Below, one piece after another: positions 44,124-53,085 of a DNA stretch of 64,000 nucleotides; position 1 is the stretch's first letter; the number at the start of each line of letters is the position of its first letter. The stretch lies in NCBI RefSeq assembly GCF_003047105.1, contig NZ_CP028475.1, positions 1,178,001-1,242,000 of the forward strand, in the 5' to 3' direction. The translations under genes were made by a program, and so were the position numbers. The stretch comes from Celeribacter baekdonensis (lineage in GTDB: Bacteria; Pseudomonadota; Alphaproteobacteria; Rhodobacterales; Rhodobacteraceae). Under the pieces are notes generated by a model that had not been told where the DNA came from, ran no database searches, and was given only the letters and a program-made list of their open reading frames with translations.

Positions 44124-46478
44124 CTATTTCGACAACAGGTTCGGCACGATGGTGACGATATCAGGGAAGGCCCAGAGGATGCCAAGCCCGATAACCTGAA
44201 TGAGCACAAAGGGAATGATCCCGCGATAGATGTGCCCTGTGGTCACAGAGGGCGGCGCCACCCCGCGCAGGTAGAACAGCGCAAAGCCAAAGGGCGGCGT
44301 CAGGAAGGAGGTCTGAAGGTTGACCGCAATCATGATCGTCACCCATTTCGGGTCCATCGTGCCGCCGTAGATCACCGGGCCGACGATGGGCACAACGATG
44401 TAGATGATCTCCAGGAAATCCAACACAAAGCCCAAGACGAACAGCACCAGCATGACCAAAAGGAAGACGGTGAATTCATTGTCAAACGAGCGCAGGAAGC
44501 TTTGGATGTAATGTTCGCCGCCGAACGAGATCACCACGAGGTTCAGCAATTGTGAGCCGATCAGAATGGTAAACACCATCGACGTGACCTTGGCGGTTTC
44601 GCGCACCACGATCCCCAATGTGCCATCGCCCCACAACACCCAGCAGGCATAGAGAATGCCGAACATCGCGTAGTAAAAAGCCACGAGGGCAACGATATAC
44701 GCCACCCAATCCTCAAACGGCACATCGCCCCGGCCCAGACGCAGGTCAAAATTTGACCCGACCAGGATCATGATGACGACGGAAAACGCCGCGCCCAAAA
44801 TGATCTTGCCGGATTTATGGTGATCGGACAGTTTGCGATAGGCGGCCAAAAGGATCGCGCCCCCGGCCCCAAGCCCTGCGGCAGGTGTCGGGTTGGTCAC
44901 CCCACCCAAGATCGAGCCAAGCACCGCCACAATCAACACAAGCGGCGGGAAGACCACGCGGAACAACTCGTTTTTGCCCAATCGTGCCGCCGCCGCTTTC
45001 AGGCCATAGGCCATAAACAGCGCCGGGATCAGGTAATAGACAACGGCCGTGCCCGAGGAGGTCAGCGGACTGACAAACAAGGCGTCCATCGCCAAAATAC
45101 CCGCGATCCCAACCGCACCAATCAGCAAAGGACGCGGATCGGCGGAGGGTGCAACACCGCGGCCAAAGGCCAAGACAACGCTCAAAAGCACCATCACAGT
45201 GAGCAAGCCCTTGCCAAGTTTCGGCGCAGAGTCCACCGCAATGGCGGTCAGCCGTTCGATCTCTTCCGGGGAGCGCTGAACACTTTCCACAGCGCCACCA
45301 GAGGCTTCAATCGCGGCCTGCTCAGACACGGCGGTGGTCCACGCCTCTTGCCCATGCAGCTCGATCATCGCCGCCTCACATTGCTCCGACACATTGGTGC
45401 GCAGCGAAGCGCGCGCGCCCGCGTCAGTGTATTCCTTGACCAAAACCGATTGATTGCCCGCAATCCCGACCTGACCAAAAACAATCGCGCCGCCGATCAA
45501 AATCACCGGGATCGCCAAGAACCACAACAGACCTTCACGGCGGGTGATGGTGTCATGGCTGGTGTGCGACAGATGCACGGGCGGGGCTTTATGCGGGTTC
45601 AAAAGCGCATAGCCAAAGGCGTACAGCGCATAGAGGAAGGCCAAGAAAATCCCCGGCAACATCGCCGCCTGAAACAGGGTGCCAACAGACACAACCGCCG
45701 GCTTGCCGAGATAGGTCAACGCGTCAGTACACCCCACCGCCTGTGCCCGCGCCTCTTGGGCGGCCGAATAGAGATCGCCCGCGAGCGTGCCGAGCAAAAC
45801 GATCACGATGGAGGGCGGAATGATCTGCCCCAAAGTGCCCGAAGCCGCGATGACGCCGGTGGCAAGCTCTGGCGAATAATTATGCCGCAACATGGTCGGC
45901 AATGATAAAAGCCCCATGGTCACAACGGTCGCGCCCACGATGCCCGTCGAAGCGGCGAGGAAGGCGCCAACGATGACCACGGAGACCGCCAAACCACCAG
46001 GGATCGGGCCGAAAACCCGCGCCATGGTGGTCAACAGATCGTTGGCGATTTTGGACCGTTCCAAAACGATGCCCATCATCACGAACATCAGCACCGCCAA
46101 AAGCGTTTCAATCGACGCGCCCGCAAAGACGCGTTCATTCATCCGGTTGACGATAAAGGACAGGTTGCGATCGACCGCTTGTTCCCAACCGCCCGGAAAC
46201 AATGGCTCCATATAGGTGGGCAAATCTGGATATCTGAAATGCGAGATGGTGACCGGGTTGACCCCGGAATTGACCAGATCGCGATAGGCCTGTGAGCCGG
46301 TATCAAGCGCTTGGTGCACCAAAATCCCAGCACCATCCAAGGCGGCGATAATGCCAAAGGACAACAACCCCGCCCCGCCGATGGCAAAGGCCACCGGGAA
46401 GCCTGTGAGAATTCCACTGAACAGACAGAGGAACACGATGATGAGGCCGATTTCTACGCCATCAAGTCCGAAAAGCAT
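44124..46478 (-). CDS. TRAP transporter large permease (DctM type), enlarged
   Basis: 784 residues from the ATG at 46478, supported by GAGGGAT; the frame stays open upstream only because the 60-bp repeats keep it. DctM pieces are present at both ends: GLIIVFLCLFSGILTGFPVA, FVMMGIVLERSKIANDLLTT, ATVVTMGLLSLPTMLRHNYS, GTLGQIIPPSIVIVLLGTLA, and near the end VPIVGPVIYGGTMDPKWVTI and LQTSFLTPPFGFALFYLRG. Typical DctM is about 430 residues; here some 300 residues are inserted (about 290-590), with several membrane helices and a soluble loop containing EQCEAAMIELHGQEAW. It forms the ion-coupled channel of a tripartite transporter with DctQ (46683) and DctP (47771). Confidence 0.93.
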   Translation of the reverse strand: MLFGLDGVEIGLIIVFLCLFSGILTGFPVAFAIGGAGLLSFGIIAALDGAGILVHQALDTGSQAYRDLVNSGVNPVTISHFRYPDLPTYMEPLFPGGWEQAVDRNLSFIVNRMNERVFAGASIETLLAVLMFVMMGIVLERSKIANDLLTTMARVFGPIPGGLAVSVVIVGAFLAASTGIVGATVVTMGLLSLPTMLRHNYSPELATGVIAASGTLGQIIPPSIVIVLLGTLAGDLYSAAQEARAQAVGCTDALTYLGKPAVVSVGTLFQAAMLPGIFLAFLYALYAFGYALLNPHKAPPVHLSHTSHDTITRREGLLWFLAIPVILIGGAIVFGQVGIAGNQSVLVKEYTDAGARASLRTNVSEQCEAAMIELHGQEAWTTAVSEQAAIEASGGAVESVQRSPEEIERLTAIAVDSAPKLGKGLLTVMVLLSVVLAFGRGVAPSADPRPLLIGAVGIAGILAMDALFVSPLTSSGTAVVYYLIPALFMAYGLKAAAARLGKNELFRVVFPPLVLIVAVLGSILGGVTNPTPAAGLGAGGAILLAAYRKLSDHHKSGKIILGAAFSVVIMILVGSNFDLRLGRGDVPFEDWVAYIVALVAFYYAMFGILYACWVLWGDGTLGIVVRETAKVTSMVFTILIGSQLLNLVVISFGGEHYIQSFLRSFDNEFTVFLLVMLVLFVLGFVLDFLEIIYIVVPIVGPVIYGGTMDPKWVTIMIAVNLQTSFLTPPFGFALFYLRGVAPPSVTTGHIYRGIIPFVLIQVIGLGILWAFPDIVTIVPNLLSK

Positions 46479-46500
46479 GTCTTTGATCCCTCTTAGTCTT

Positions 46501-46680
46501 CTGTGTTGGTCGCATTTTCGGACCGGAAAACCGGTGCCCACTTTTCCTGAAAATGCTCCAGTGTGTTGGTCGCATTTTCGGACCGGAAAACCGGTGCCCA
46601 CTTGTCCTGAAAATGCTCCAGTGTGTTGGTCGCATTTTCGGACCGGAAAACCGGTGCCCACTTGTCCTGAAAATGCTCCA
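46501..46680. repeat. three tandem 60-bp repeats inside the TRAP operon
   Basis: Units 46501-46560, 46561-46620 and 46621-46680 are identical except for two positions in the first. Each holds GGTCGCATTTTCGGACCGG, AAAACCGGTGCCCACTT and CTGAAAATGCTCC, so each can fold on itself (CGCATTTTCGG against CTGAAAATGC; CCGGAAAACCGG). The motif resembles a dispersed alphaproteobacterial intergenic palindrome (the GGAAAACCGG...CCCACTTTTCC type). Sixty bases keep all frames. It fills the gap between dctQ and dctM. Confidence 0.9.
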
Positions 46681-46682
46681 TA

Positions 46683-47612
46683 TTAGTGCGTGCCCTCAAA
46701 GGCTTCTTCGCCCGCGCCAAGCGTGTCTCGGTCAAGATATTTGCCAGCCGCGTCTTCGCCCTCAAGGAATTCGAGGTAGGAGCGATAGAAAAACGCCAAC
46801 GCCTGAATGATCACCAGGCTGATGAAACACAGCATCAAGATTTTAAACAGGAAATAGCCGTTAAACCCGTTCGCCGAAAACGACACCGTTTCGACATTCC
46901 ATTTCACGATCCGCGCTTTGCGCAGCATCAACTCAAGCTTGTCAGAGGCTGAGACTTTCGGCGTGATCAGGTGCCGCCAGAGGAAGAACCACGCGTACAT
47001 CCATGTCAAAAACGCCACTGGCAGCATGAAAAACAGCGAGCCGAACATGTCGATCACCCGTTTCGCCCGATGCGACACACCCGCGTAAACCAAATCGACG
47101 CGCACATGGCTGCCCTGCACGAAAGCGTAGGAAACGCAGAGCGCGACGACGAGGGCATTTTCAAATTTCAAGCTCTCGGAAAACCAGCCGACCGACTGGG
47201 TGAACCCCGCACCAAACGGCGCGATGGTGATTTCGCCCAATCGAAAAATCGACTGAAGGAAAACCACCATAATCTGTTGCAGCACCATCAAAAGACCGGC
47301 CCAAGCCGCCAGACGACCAACCGTGTTGGTGATTTTCTCAAGCCCGCGCACCAGCCCCCACATAAACGGGCGGTGGAAAAAGCCGATCAGGCTGATAACG
47401 ATGATGATGTCGAGGAAAACAAACAAAAATTCTTTGGACCCCCCAAAATAAACAAAGCGCAACAGGCTTTCTTTATTCGACCAATCCAGCCATGCGCCCG
47501 GATGGGTCACGGCCTGAATGATGTGCCAAAATCCAAGGCCGAGATTGACGACAAGGGCCAAAAGCCCGTCGAACACCGCGCCAAAGAAAGATGTGCTGGC
47601 CTGCTCTTCCAT
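46683..47612 (-). CDS. TRAP transporter small permease (DctQ type), long form
   Basis: 309 residues, against about 170-200 for common DctQ. Membrane helices are visible near 10-30 (FGAVFDGLLALVVNLGLGFW), 60-80, 95-118 (LAAWAGLLMVLQQIMVVFLQ), 145-165 (NALVVALCVSYAFVQGSHVR), 185-212 and 250-272. GSHVRVDLVYAGVSHRAKR is the DctQ core motif. The C-terminal charged tail ends at EEAFEGTH. It links the binding protein to DctM. The long DctQ and long DctM together suggest the subclass used for 2-oxo acids and similar anions. Confidence 0.88.
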   Translation of the reverse strand: MEEQASTSFFGAVFDGLLALVVNLGLGFWHIIQAVTHPGAWLDWSNKESLLRFVYFGGSKEFLFVFLDIIIVISLIGFFHRPFMWGLVRGLEKITNTVGRLAAWAGLLMVLQQIMVVFLQSIFRLGEITIAPFGAGFTQSVGWFSESLKFENALVVALCVSYAFVQGSHVRVDLVYAGVSHRAKRVIDMFGSLFFMLPVAFLTWMYAWFFLWRHLITPKVSASDKLELMLRKARIVKWNVETVSFSANGFNGYFLFKILMLCFISLVIIQALAFFYRSYLEFLEGEDAAGKYLDRDTLGAGEEAFEGTH

Positions 47613-47720
47613 GGTTGCTGTCCCCTTTTCGGACCGGCTGATGCGATCCGCTCTTTTCTAAATGCGTCTGGGCGGTGCCTTATACCTGCCACGCCCCAGC
47701 GGCAATGTCTCAAGCCGGAA

Positions 47721-47745
47721 AATGCGCGCGAAACCCGCGCGCATT
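47721..47745 (-). terminator. stem-loop between dctP and dctQ
   Basis: AATGCGCGCG pairs perfectly with CGCGCGCATT around a 5-nt loop. On the minus strand TTTTCC follows, a short T run; on the plus strand nine T follow TCC. Sitting 26 bp after the dctP stop, it may stop part of the transcripts so that binding protein exceeds permease. Confidence 0.7.
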
Positions 47746-47770
47746 TCCTTTTTTTTTGCAATGCGATGGC

Positions 47771-48865
47771 TTACTTGAGGTTCGCCAAAACGCGGTCACG
47801 CTGAGCGGTATAGGCGCTGTCAGAGCGGCCAGACCAACCGGACGTGGACGCCATTGCGGCCTCAGCGGAGGTGCGGACTTCGGCAAAAAGCTCGTCACTC
47901 ATATAACCGTCGAGAACGGTTTTGGAGGCCGCGCCATACGCATCCCAGACATCGTCGGAGAATTCTTTGACCTGCACGCCCGCAGAAATCAGACGCTGAA
48001 GCGCCGGACCGTTGTTGGCCATGAACAGCGCGTAATTGTGCTGATGACCTTCGCCACAGGCGATTTCGATGGCTTTTTGCTGCGACGGGGTCAGGCTTTC
48101 GAACACTTCGAGGTTGGTGACAACGGACAGCGCCGCACCCGGCTCGTGGAACCCGGCGGGGTAGTAGAAATCACAGACCTCTTGCAGGCCGAGTTTCTCA
48201 TCCGACCACGGGCCGATCCATTCGGTGCCATCGAGCGCGCCAGAGGACAGCGCTTGGTAAATCTCACCGCCCGGAAGCACCTGAACAGAAGCGCCAAGTT
48301 CGGACAAAGCCTGGCCACCCAGGCCCGGCATACGGAATTTCAGACCTTGGAAGTCAGAGGCGGATTTGATCTCTTTGCGGAACCAACCGCCACCCTGCGC
48401 GCCGGTTTGACCGGCGATAAACGGTTTAAGACCAAAGATTTCGCCCAGCTTGCTGTGCAAATCCATGCCGCCCATGCCGTAGTACCACACCATCATTTCC
48501 GGTGCGGTCATGCCAAAAGGCACGGTGGTGAAATAGGCCCAGGCCGGGTGTTGGCCGGTGAAATAGTAATCGGCACCGTGGTACATGTCGGCCTGACCTG
48601 CGGTCACGGCGTCAAACACTTCGAGACCGCCCACGAGCTCGCCCGCGGCTTTCGGTTCGATCGTCACCGCGCCATCGGTCAGCGCCGTGACAGAGGCTGC
48701 AATGCGCTCAACGGAATCCCACACACCGGCCAAACCGCGCGGCCATGTGGTGACCATGGTCAGCGTGCGTTTGCCCTGTGCATACATCGGCGCGGCCAGT
48801 GTTGCGGCTGCGGCGGCGGATGCGCCCCCAAGAGCAGAAGTTTTCAAAAAAGAACGACGATCCAT
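47771..48865 (-). CDS. TRAP transporter binding protein (DctP/TakP-like)
   Basis: 364 residues from the ATG at 48865 with GGGAGGAA upstream. A Tat-type signal (MDRRSFLKTSALGGASAAAA) ends near APMYAQG. The mature protein has TMVTTWPRGLAGVWDSVERI, EVFDAVTAGQADMYHGADYY, TGQTGAQGGGWFRKEIKSA-type loop (AGQTGAQGGGWFRKEIKSAS), LKFRMPGLGGQALSELGASV, ALSSGALDGTEWIGPWSDEK and FYYPAGFHEPGAALSVVTNL. This pattern is the TakP / mannitol-chloroaromatic TRAP branch, which binds 2-oxo acids or hydroxy acids in the periplasm. It heads the dctP-dctQ-dctM operon. A close paralogue is at 53086. Confidence 0.93.
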   Translation of the reverse strand: MDRRSFLKTSALGGASAAAAATLAAPMYAQGKRTLTMVTTWPRGLAGVWDSVERIAASVTALTDGAVTIEPKAAGELVGGLEVFDAVTAGQADMYHGADYYFTGQHPAWAYFTTVPFGMTAPEMMVWYYGMGGMDLHSKLGEIFGLKPFIAGQTGAQGGGWFRKEIKSASDFQGLKFRMPGLGGQALSELGASVQVLPGGEIYQALSSGALDGTEWIGPWSDEKLGLQEVCDFYYPAGFHEPGAALSVVTNLEVFESLTPSQQKAIEIACGEGHQHNYALFMANNGPALQRLISAGVQVKEFSDDVWDAYGAASKTVLDGYMSDELFAEVRTSAEAAMASTSGWSGRSDSAYTAQRDRVLANLK

Positions 48866-49223
48866 AGATGGTTTCCTCCCAAAATGGTCTATGGCAAATG
48901 GTAATGGGGCATTCGGCAGCACCAAGTTCGGCTGTCGCGGCTGACCGCGAAACTCCCCCGTGTAACCCCCTCGCACCCCGGGTCCGACCGAAACCGAACC
49001 AAGCTTGTTTGGCGACGTTAACGCTGTCACTACGGGGTTTAAATACCCAACTCTACGCAGCTAAGGTGGTTTTGTGACGCGACATTGCCGGTTCAGCGCA
49101 ATTTTCGTGCGGCTCCTCCGAGAAGGCCGCCAGATCATTGACCTGTCCCCTCGCCCCGCTATCCTTTGATTCGTTGCATGACACCCCGCCCTCTTGGCCC
49201 CTCTTAGGATCTCTCGCTTCTCA
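48866..49223. other. divergent control region of the TRAP operon and the sensor kinase gene
   Basis: 358 bp with no gene I can support. It must hold the promoters of dctP (leftward) and of the kinase (rightward). A palindromic AACGTTAACG-like sequence (GACGTTAACGCTGTC, about 49014-49028) and an AT-rich stretch (GGGTTTAAATACC, about 49035-49047) are the most promoter-like parts. Confidence 0.45.
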
Positions 49224-50633
49224 ATGCCCCGCCTGATCCCCGAACTCACCTATGCGCGCAAATTGTTTTTGCTGGCCACCCTGCCGTTGTTGATGGCGGT
49301 GGCAGCGATTGCCGTTTTGGTGGCGGATCAATCGCGCAACATGGCGGATCACGAGATTTCCGAACTGGAGGCGCAACTGATTTCGGCCAAGCGGCAGGAA
49401 TTGCAAAACTACCTGCAATTGGCGCGCGCCGCCATCACCGCAGAATACAATCCCGCGCCGCCCGACGACGAAGAGGCCAAGCTCAAAGTCACGCAAATTC
49501 TGTCGGCCATGACCTATGGCATCGACGGCTATTTCTTTGTCTATGACTATAATGGCACCAATCTTGTTGCCCCCCGCGACACACGGTTGATCACTCAAAA
49601 CTGGAGTGGATTGGCCGACAGTATCGGCACGCCGGTGGTCGATGAACTCATCACTTTGGCGCAACAAGGCGGCGGCTATCACAGCTATCTTTGGCCGAAA
49701 CCCTCGACCGGGGAAGAGGCACAAATGATCAGCTACGTGGTCGGGCTACAGGACTGGCAATGGGCAATTGGCACCGGCGTGTTCATTGACGATGTGTTGA
49801 CCTCGGTTGCCGCCGCACGCGCCGAGGTCGAATCCCGCATCCGCCGCACCTTTGTCTATATCGGCGCAATCACCATGGCCGCCACGCTTTTGGTGTTCAT
49901 GTCGGGCGTCACGATCACCATCCGCGAACGCCGTTTGGCCGATGCCAAACTCAAACAGCTGACCCAGCGCATTTTCGACACCCAAGAAGAAGAACGCGGC
50001 CGGGTGGCGCGCGAATTGCATGACGGGATCAGTCAGATTTTGGTCGGCGTGCGCTATGCATTGGAATTGGCACGGCGGCAATTGGCCAAGGACGACCCGA
50101 AAGCCCCCAACAGTTTGGATCGCGGTGTCGAGATGTTGGGCGGGGCAATCACCGAAGTGCGCCGCATCTCGCGCGATCTGCGCCCCGGCGTCTTGGACGA
50201 TCTGGGACTGGGGCCTGCGCTCAAGGCCCTGACGGAAGAGTTCCAAACCCGCACTGGCATCAAAACCGAATTGGAAACCGTAGTGTTCCGCAACCGCTTG
50301 GACGAAGAGGCGCGCATCGCCCTGTTCCGCATCGCCCAAGAGGCGCTGACCAACATCGAACGCCATGCCGAGGCCACAGAGGTCACAATCAAATTGGCCG
50401 GGCATCGTACCGGGGCGACCTTGTTGATTTCGGACAACGGTATCGGTTTTGACATGGCGGAGCGCGGCAAAGCCGGACGTGGGCTGGGCCTGCGCAATAT
50501 GGCTGAGCGGATGGAACAACTGGGTGGCACGCTTACGATCTTTCCACTCTCGCCCGGCACAGCCATTGACGCCACCGTGCCGCTCAAGCATATTCTGACG
50601 CCCGCAGGATCCAGCCGTCCCCTGCCCCAGTAG
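49224..50633 (+). CDS. NarL-type sensor histidine kinase with Cache domain
   Basis: About 469 residues from the ATG at 49224 (an upstream TTG at 49194 is possible). Two membrane helices (about 14-35, LLATLPLLMAVAAIAVLVAD, and 212-235, YIGAITMAATLLVFMSGVTI) enclose a single-Cache domain with YGIDGYFFVYDYNGTNLVAP and SYVVGLQDWQWAIGTGVFID. Then DTQEEERGRVARELHDGISQ is the HisKA_3 phospho-acceptor His and ISDNGIGFDMAERGKAGRGL with GLRNMAERMEQLGG is the ATPase. Such Cache domains sense small carboxylates; together with the divergent TRAP operon this suggests control of organic-acid uptake. Confidence 0.92.
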   Translation: MPRLIPELTYARKLFLLATLPLLMAVAAIAVLVADQSRNMADHEISELEAQLISAKRQELQNYLQLARAAITAEYNPAPPDDEEAKLKVTQILSAMTYGIDGYFFVYDYNGTNLVAPRDTRLITQNWSGLADSIGTPVVDELITLAQQGGGYHSYLWPKPSTGEEAQMISYVVGLQDWQWAIGTGVFIDDVLTSVAAARAEVESRIRRTFVYIGAITMAATLLVFMSGVTITIRERRLADAKLKQLTQRIFDTQEEERGRVARELHDGISQILVGVRYALELARRQLAKDDPKAPNSLDRGVEMLGGAITEVRRISRDLRPGVLDDLGLGPALKALTEEFQTRTGIKTELETVVFRNRLDEEARIALFRIAQEALTNIERHAEATEVTIKLAGHRTGATLLISDNGIGFDMAERGKAGRGLGLRNMAERMEQLGGTLTIFPLSPGTAIDATVPLKHILTPAGSSRPLPQ

Positions 50634-50643
50634 GAAGCGCACG

Positions 50644-51291
50644 ATGACCAACACACAGACCCGCGTTTTGATTGTCGATGATCATCCGATGGTTGCCGAA
50701 GGCATCCGCGCACTTTTGGAAACCTTTGACGATCTCGATGTGGTCGGCACGCTGTGTAATGGTCAGGAAGCGGTCGATCAGGTGATGGATCTGGCGCCCG
50801 ATGTGATTTTACTTGATCTCAACATGCCTTGCATGGGCGGGTTGACCGCGACCGAACTGTTGCTGGAACGCCGCCCCGAAACCCGCATCCTGATCCTCAC
50901 CATGCATGATGGCCCCGAATATATCGGCGCGGCACTGTCGCATGGCGCGATGGGATATGTCCTCAAAGACGTGCCGACCGAGGACGTGAAAGAGGCGATT
51001 GATACGGTGATGAACGGTGAGAAATACCTTTGCACCGGGGCGCAGGCGGCGATCAAACCGACGAAAATCCGCGACGGGCGGGAACCGTTGACCGACCGCG
51101 AACAAACCATCCTGTTGGAACTGGCCCAGGGCAAATCCAACAAAGACGTGGCGCTTGCGCTCGACATTTCCGTGCGCACGGTCGAAACCCACCGCAAAAA
51201 CATCAAACGCAAACTGGGTATTTCCTCCACCGCGGGGCTGACCCGCTACGCGATGGAGCATGGTGTGTTGCAGGGCACGGGCCGGTTTTAA
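50644..51291 (+). CDS. NarL/FixJ-family response regulator
   Basis: 215 residues, 11 bp after the kinase gene. Receiver: VLIVDDHPMVAEGIRALLET, phospho-acceptor Asp58 in DVILLDLNMPCMGG, then AMGYVLKDVPTEDVKEAIDT. The LuxR-type HTH is LTDREQTILLELAQGKSNKD, then VALALDISVRTVETHRKNIK. It should be phosphorylated by the neighbouring kinase. The TRAP operon is the likely target. Confidence 0.94.
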   Translation: MTNTQTRVLIVDDHPMVAEGIRALLETFDDLDVVGTLCNGQEAVDQVMDLAPDVILLDLNMPCMGGLTATELLLERRPETRILILTMHDGPEYIGAALSHGAMGYVLKDVPTEDVKEAIDTVMNGEKYLCTGAQAAIKPTKIRDGREPLTDREQTILLELAQGKSNKDVALALDISVRTVETHRKNIKRKLGISSTAGLTRYAMEHGVLQGTGRF

Positions 51292-51310
51292 AGGGCCATC
51301 TCCCCGGTCG

Positions 51311-51547
51311 TCAGGCCGACAACCAGCCCTCAAGTTTGGCCTTGTCCGGCAATCCGCCCGCATGGACCAGTTTGCCATCAACCGCAATCCCGGGCGTCGA
51401 CATGACCCCGGCCATGGCGATGGATTTCGGGTCGGTGACTTTTTCGACCTCGACCTCAAGGCCCAATTTGGCCGCCGCGTCGCGAACCATATCGACCGTG
51501 GTTTCACAGCGTTTGCAGCCGGGCCCATAGACTTTTACGGATGTCAT
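51311..51547 (-). CDS. small thioredoxin-fold redox protein
   Basis: 78 residues. VYGPGCKRCETTVDMVRDAA has a CxxC redox site; STPGIAVDGKLVHAGGLPDK is the cis-Pro region. This is the 'redox-active disulfide protein 2' / TM0996-like family, often found beside DUF318 permeases and ArsR regulators as here. It may reduce a metal- or thiol-bound substrate for the permease at 51574. It is 26 bp downstream of that gene. Confidence 0.88.
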   Translation of the reverse strand: MTSVKVYGPGCKRCETTVDMVRDAAAKLGLEVEVEKVTDPKSIAMAGVMSTPGIAVDGKLVHAGGLPDKAKLEGWLSA

Positions 51548-51573
51548 CAGATGTCTCCTTTCAGAAGATCAGC

Positions 51574-52635
51574 TTAGAAAATCAGATTGAAAAGGACCCC
51601 AACGGCCAAAATACCGCTGCCAACGATGCCGATGAAGACGGCGATCAGGCGATAGGTCAGCACCTGTTTGAGAATGATCATTTCAGGCAATGAGAGCGCG
51701 ATGACGCTCATCATAAAGGCCAAAACAGTGCCAAGAGCCGCGCCTTTGCCCAGTAAGGCCTCGACAATTGGGATCACCCCGGCGGCATTGGTGTACATCG
51801 GAATGCCCATCAACACGGCGGCGGGCACGGACCACCACGCCTCGGCCCCCATGATTTTCACCATGAAATCTTCGGGCACATAGCCATGGATCAACGCGCC
51901 CATCGCGATGCCCAATAAAATCCAGACCCAGACCTTGCCGAAAATCTCCCGCACGGCTTGGGTCCCAGCCCGGTAACGTTCGATCATCGTCATGGTCTCG
52001 CCCTCGATCTGGGTCGGGGCGGACGCGCCAGAATGAATGTCGCGCACCCAATCCTGCAACCAGCCTTCAAGGTGCAATTTACCGATGACAAACCCGGCGA
52101 CAATGGCAATGCCCAACCCAAAGGCCAAATAGGTCGCCGCCACTTGCCAGCCGACCAAGCCAAACAGCAGCACCAGCGCCACCTCATTGACCATCGGCGC
52201 GGCGATCAGGAAGGAAAAGGTCACGCCCAAAGGCACGCCTGCGGACACGAAGCCGATGAACAGCGGCACAGCAGAGCAGGAGCAAAACGGCGTCAAAATA
52301 CCAAGGCCCGCCGAAAAGATATTGCCCACGCCCTCGCGTTTGCCGGACAGAAGCGCACGGGTTTTCTCCGGCGAGAAAAAGCTGCGCACCACGCCCATGA
52401 CAAAGACGATGAGCGTCAAAAGCATCATCACTTTCGGCACATCATAGAGGAAAAACGCGATGGCTTCGCCGGTGTGGCTGTGACGCGCCACCGGCAACAG
52501 GCCCGTGATCCACTCGGCCAGTGGGGCGAGTTGATGGTAGAGCATCCACCACAGTGCGACAAACCCCGCCACGCCAAGATGCCAAAGCCAATCTGGCCGT
52601 AACGGAGGAGACGGGTGTGTGAAATCTGTGCTCAT
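51574..52635 (-). CDS. DUF318 / ArsP-like permease
   Basis: 353 residues from the ATG at 52635 with AAAGGAGTG upstream; overlaps the ArsR stop by 4 bp. About eight membrane helices. The signature AGLGILTPFCSCSAVPLFIG with SAGVPLGVTFSFLIAAPMVN is the CSC motif of the family, repeated in weaker form at VLMGIPMYTNAAGVIPIVEA. Relatives export organoarsenicals (ArsP) or have unknown substrates. With ArsR and a thioredoxin-like gene this is a metal(loid)- or thiol-responsive operon. Confidence 0.9.
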   Translation of the reverse strand: MSTDFTHPSPPLRPDWLWHLGVAGFVALWWMLYHQLAPLAEWITGLLPVARHSHTGEAIAFFLYDVPKVMMLLTLIVFVMGVVRSFFSPEKTRALLSGKREGVGNIFSAGLGILTPFCSCSAVPLFIGFVSAGVPLGVTFSFLIAAPMVNEVALVLLFGLVGWQVAATYLAFGLGIAIVAGFVIGKLHLEGWLQDWVRDIHSGASAPTQIEGETMTMIERYRAGTQAVREIFGKVWVWILLGIAMGALIHGYVPEDFMVKIMGAEAWWSVPAAVLMGIPMYTNAAGVIPIVEALLGKGAALGTVLAFMMSVIALSLPEMIILKQVLTYRLIAVFIGIVGSGILAVGVLFNLIF

Positions 52636-52922
52636 GCTGCACTCCTTTGCGCGGTCTGCGCGGCGTGGCACACCGCATCCAGAACCGCCCTGACTTCGGG
52701 CGACAGCTCCGGGTTGACACGGTAGCGCACCCATTGCGCATCGCGCCGATCCAAAACCAGTCCCGCTTGTTTGAGCACCTGCATATGCCGCGACATCCGG
52801 CTTTGCGTCGCCCCGATCCCCCGCATCAATTCGCAGACACAGTGTTCGCCACCGTCCGACAACAGGCGCATCGCCTCAAGGCGAGTGGGGTCGGCGAGGG
52901 CTGAGAGGATGGGCAGAATCAT
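52632..52922 (-). CDS. ArsR-family transcriptional regulator
   Basis: 96 residues. Winged helix: ILSALADPTRLEAMRLLSDG, ELMRGIGATQSRMSRHMQVL, LVLDRRDAQWVRYRV. GGEHCVCELM holds the CxC pair typical of As(III)/Sb(III)-sensing ArsR proteins. Translationally coupled to the permease gene. An inverted repeat at 52937-52952 next to its ribosome-binding site is the likely operator. Confidence 0.93.
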   Translation of the reverse strand: MILPILSALADPTRLEAMRLLSDGGEHCVCELMRGIGATQSRMSRHMQVLKQAGLVLDRRDAQWVRYRVNPELSPEVRAVLDAVCHAAQTAQRSAA

Positions 52923-52936
52923 ATAGGCACTCCTTT

Positions 52937-52952
52937 ATGCGCATAAGCGCAT
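52937..52952. promoter_or_regulatory. ArsR operator
   Basis: ATGCGC-ATAA-GCGCAT is a perfect inverted repeat 15 bp upstream of the arsR start. Placement and form fit ArsR/SmtB autorepression. A similar sequence (GCGCATATGCGC) occurs at 33014-33025 upstream of a GNAT gene. Confidence 0.6.
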
Positions 52953-53029
52953 ATCCAGTCGCCCCTCACCTTGATCTGGATCACATCAGGACATCCAAAT
53001 CCGCATTCAGACCGGCCTCTCAGACACAA

Positions 53030-53060
53030 AAAACGCGCAGCCACAAAGGGTTGCGCGCTC
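53030..53060 (-). terminator. terminator of the second dctP gene
   Basis: AACGCGCAGCC pairs with GGTTGCGCGC with one mismatch around a 7-nt loop. On the minus strand TTTTTTGTG follows. It lies about 26 bp after the stop at 53086. Confidence 0.75.
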
Positions 53061-53085
53061 ATCGTCTCAGAATGGATCAAGCGGG

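Noticed and set aside
46501..46680. CRISPR array
   Set aside because: The units are contiguous and identical with no variable spacers.
46493..46765. Reading frames through the 60-bp repeats that could extend DctM or make a 90-residue protein
   Set aside because: The repeats are 60 bp, so any frame lacking a stop in one unit stays open in all. The true DctM start at 46478 has a good ribosome-binding site, and the extension is a 20-residue repeat.
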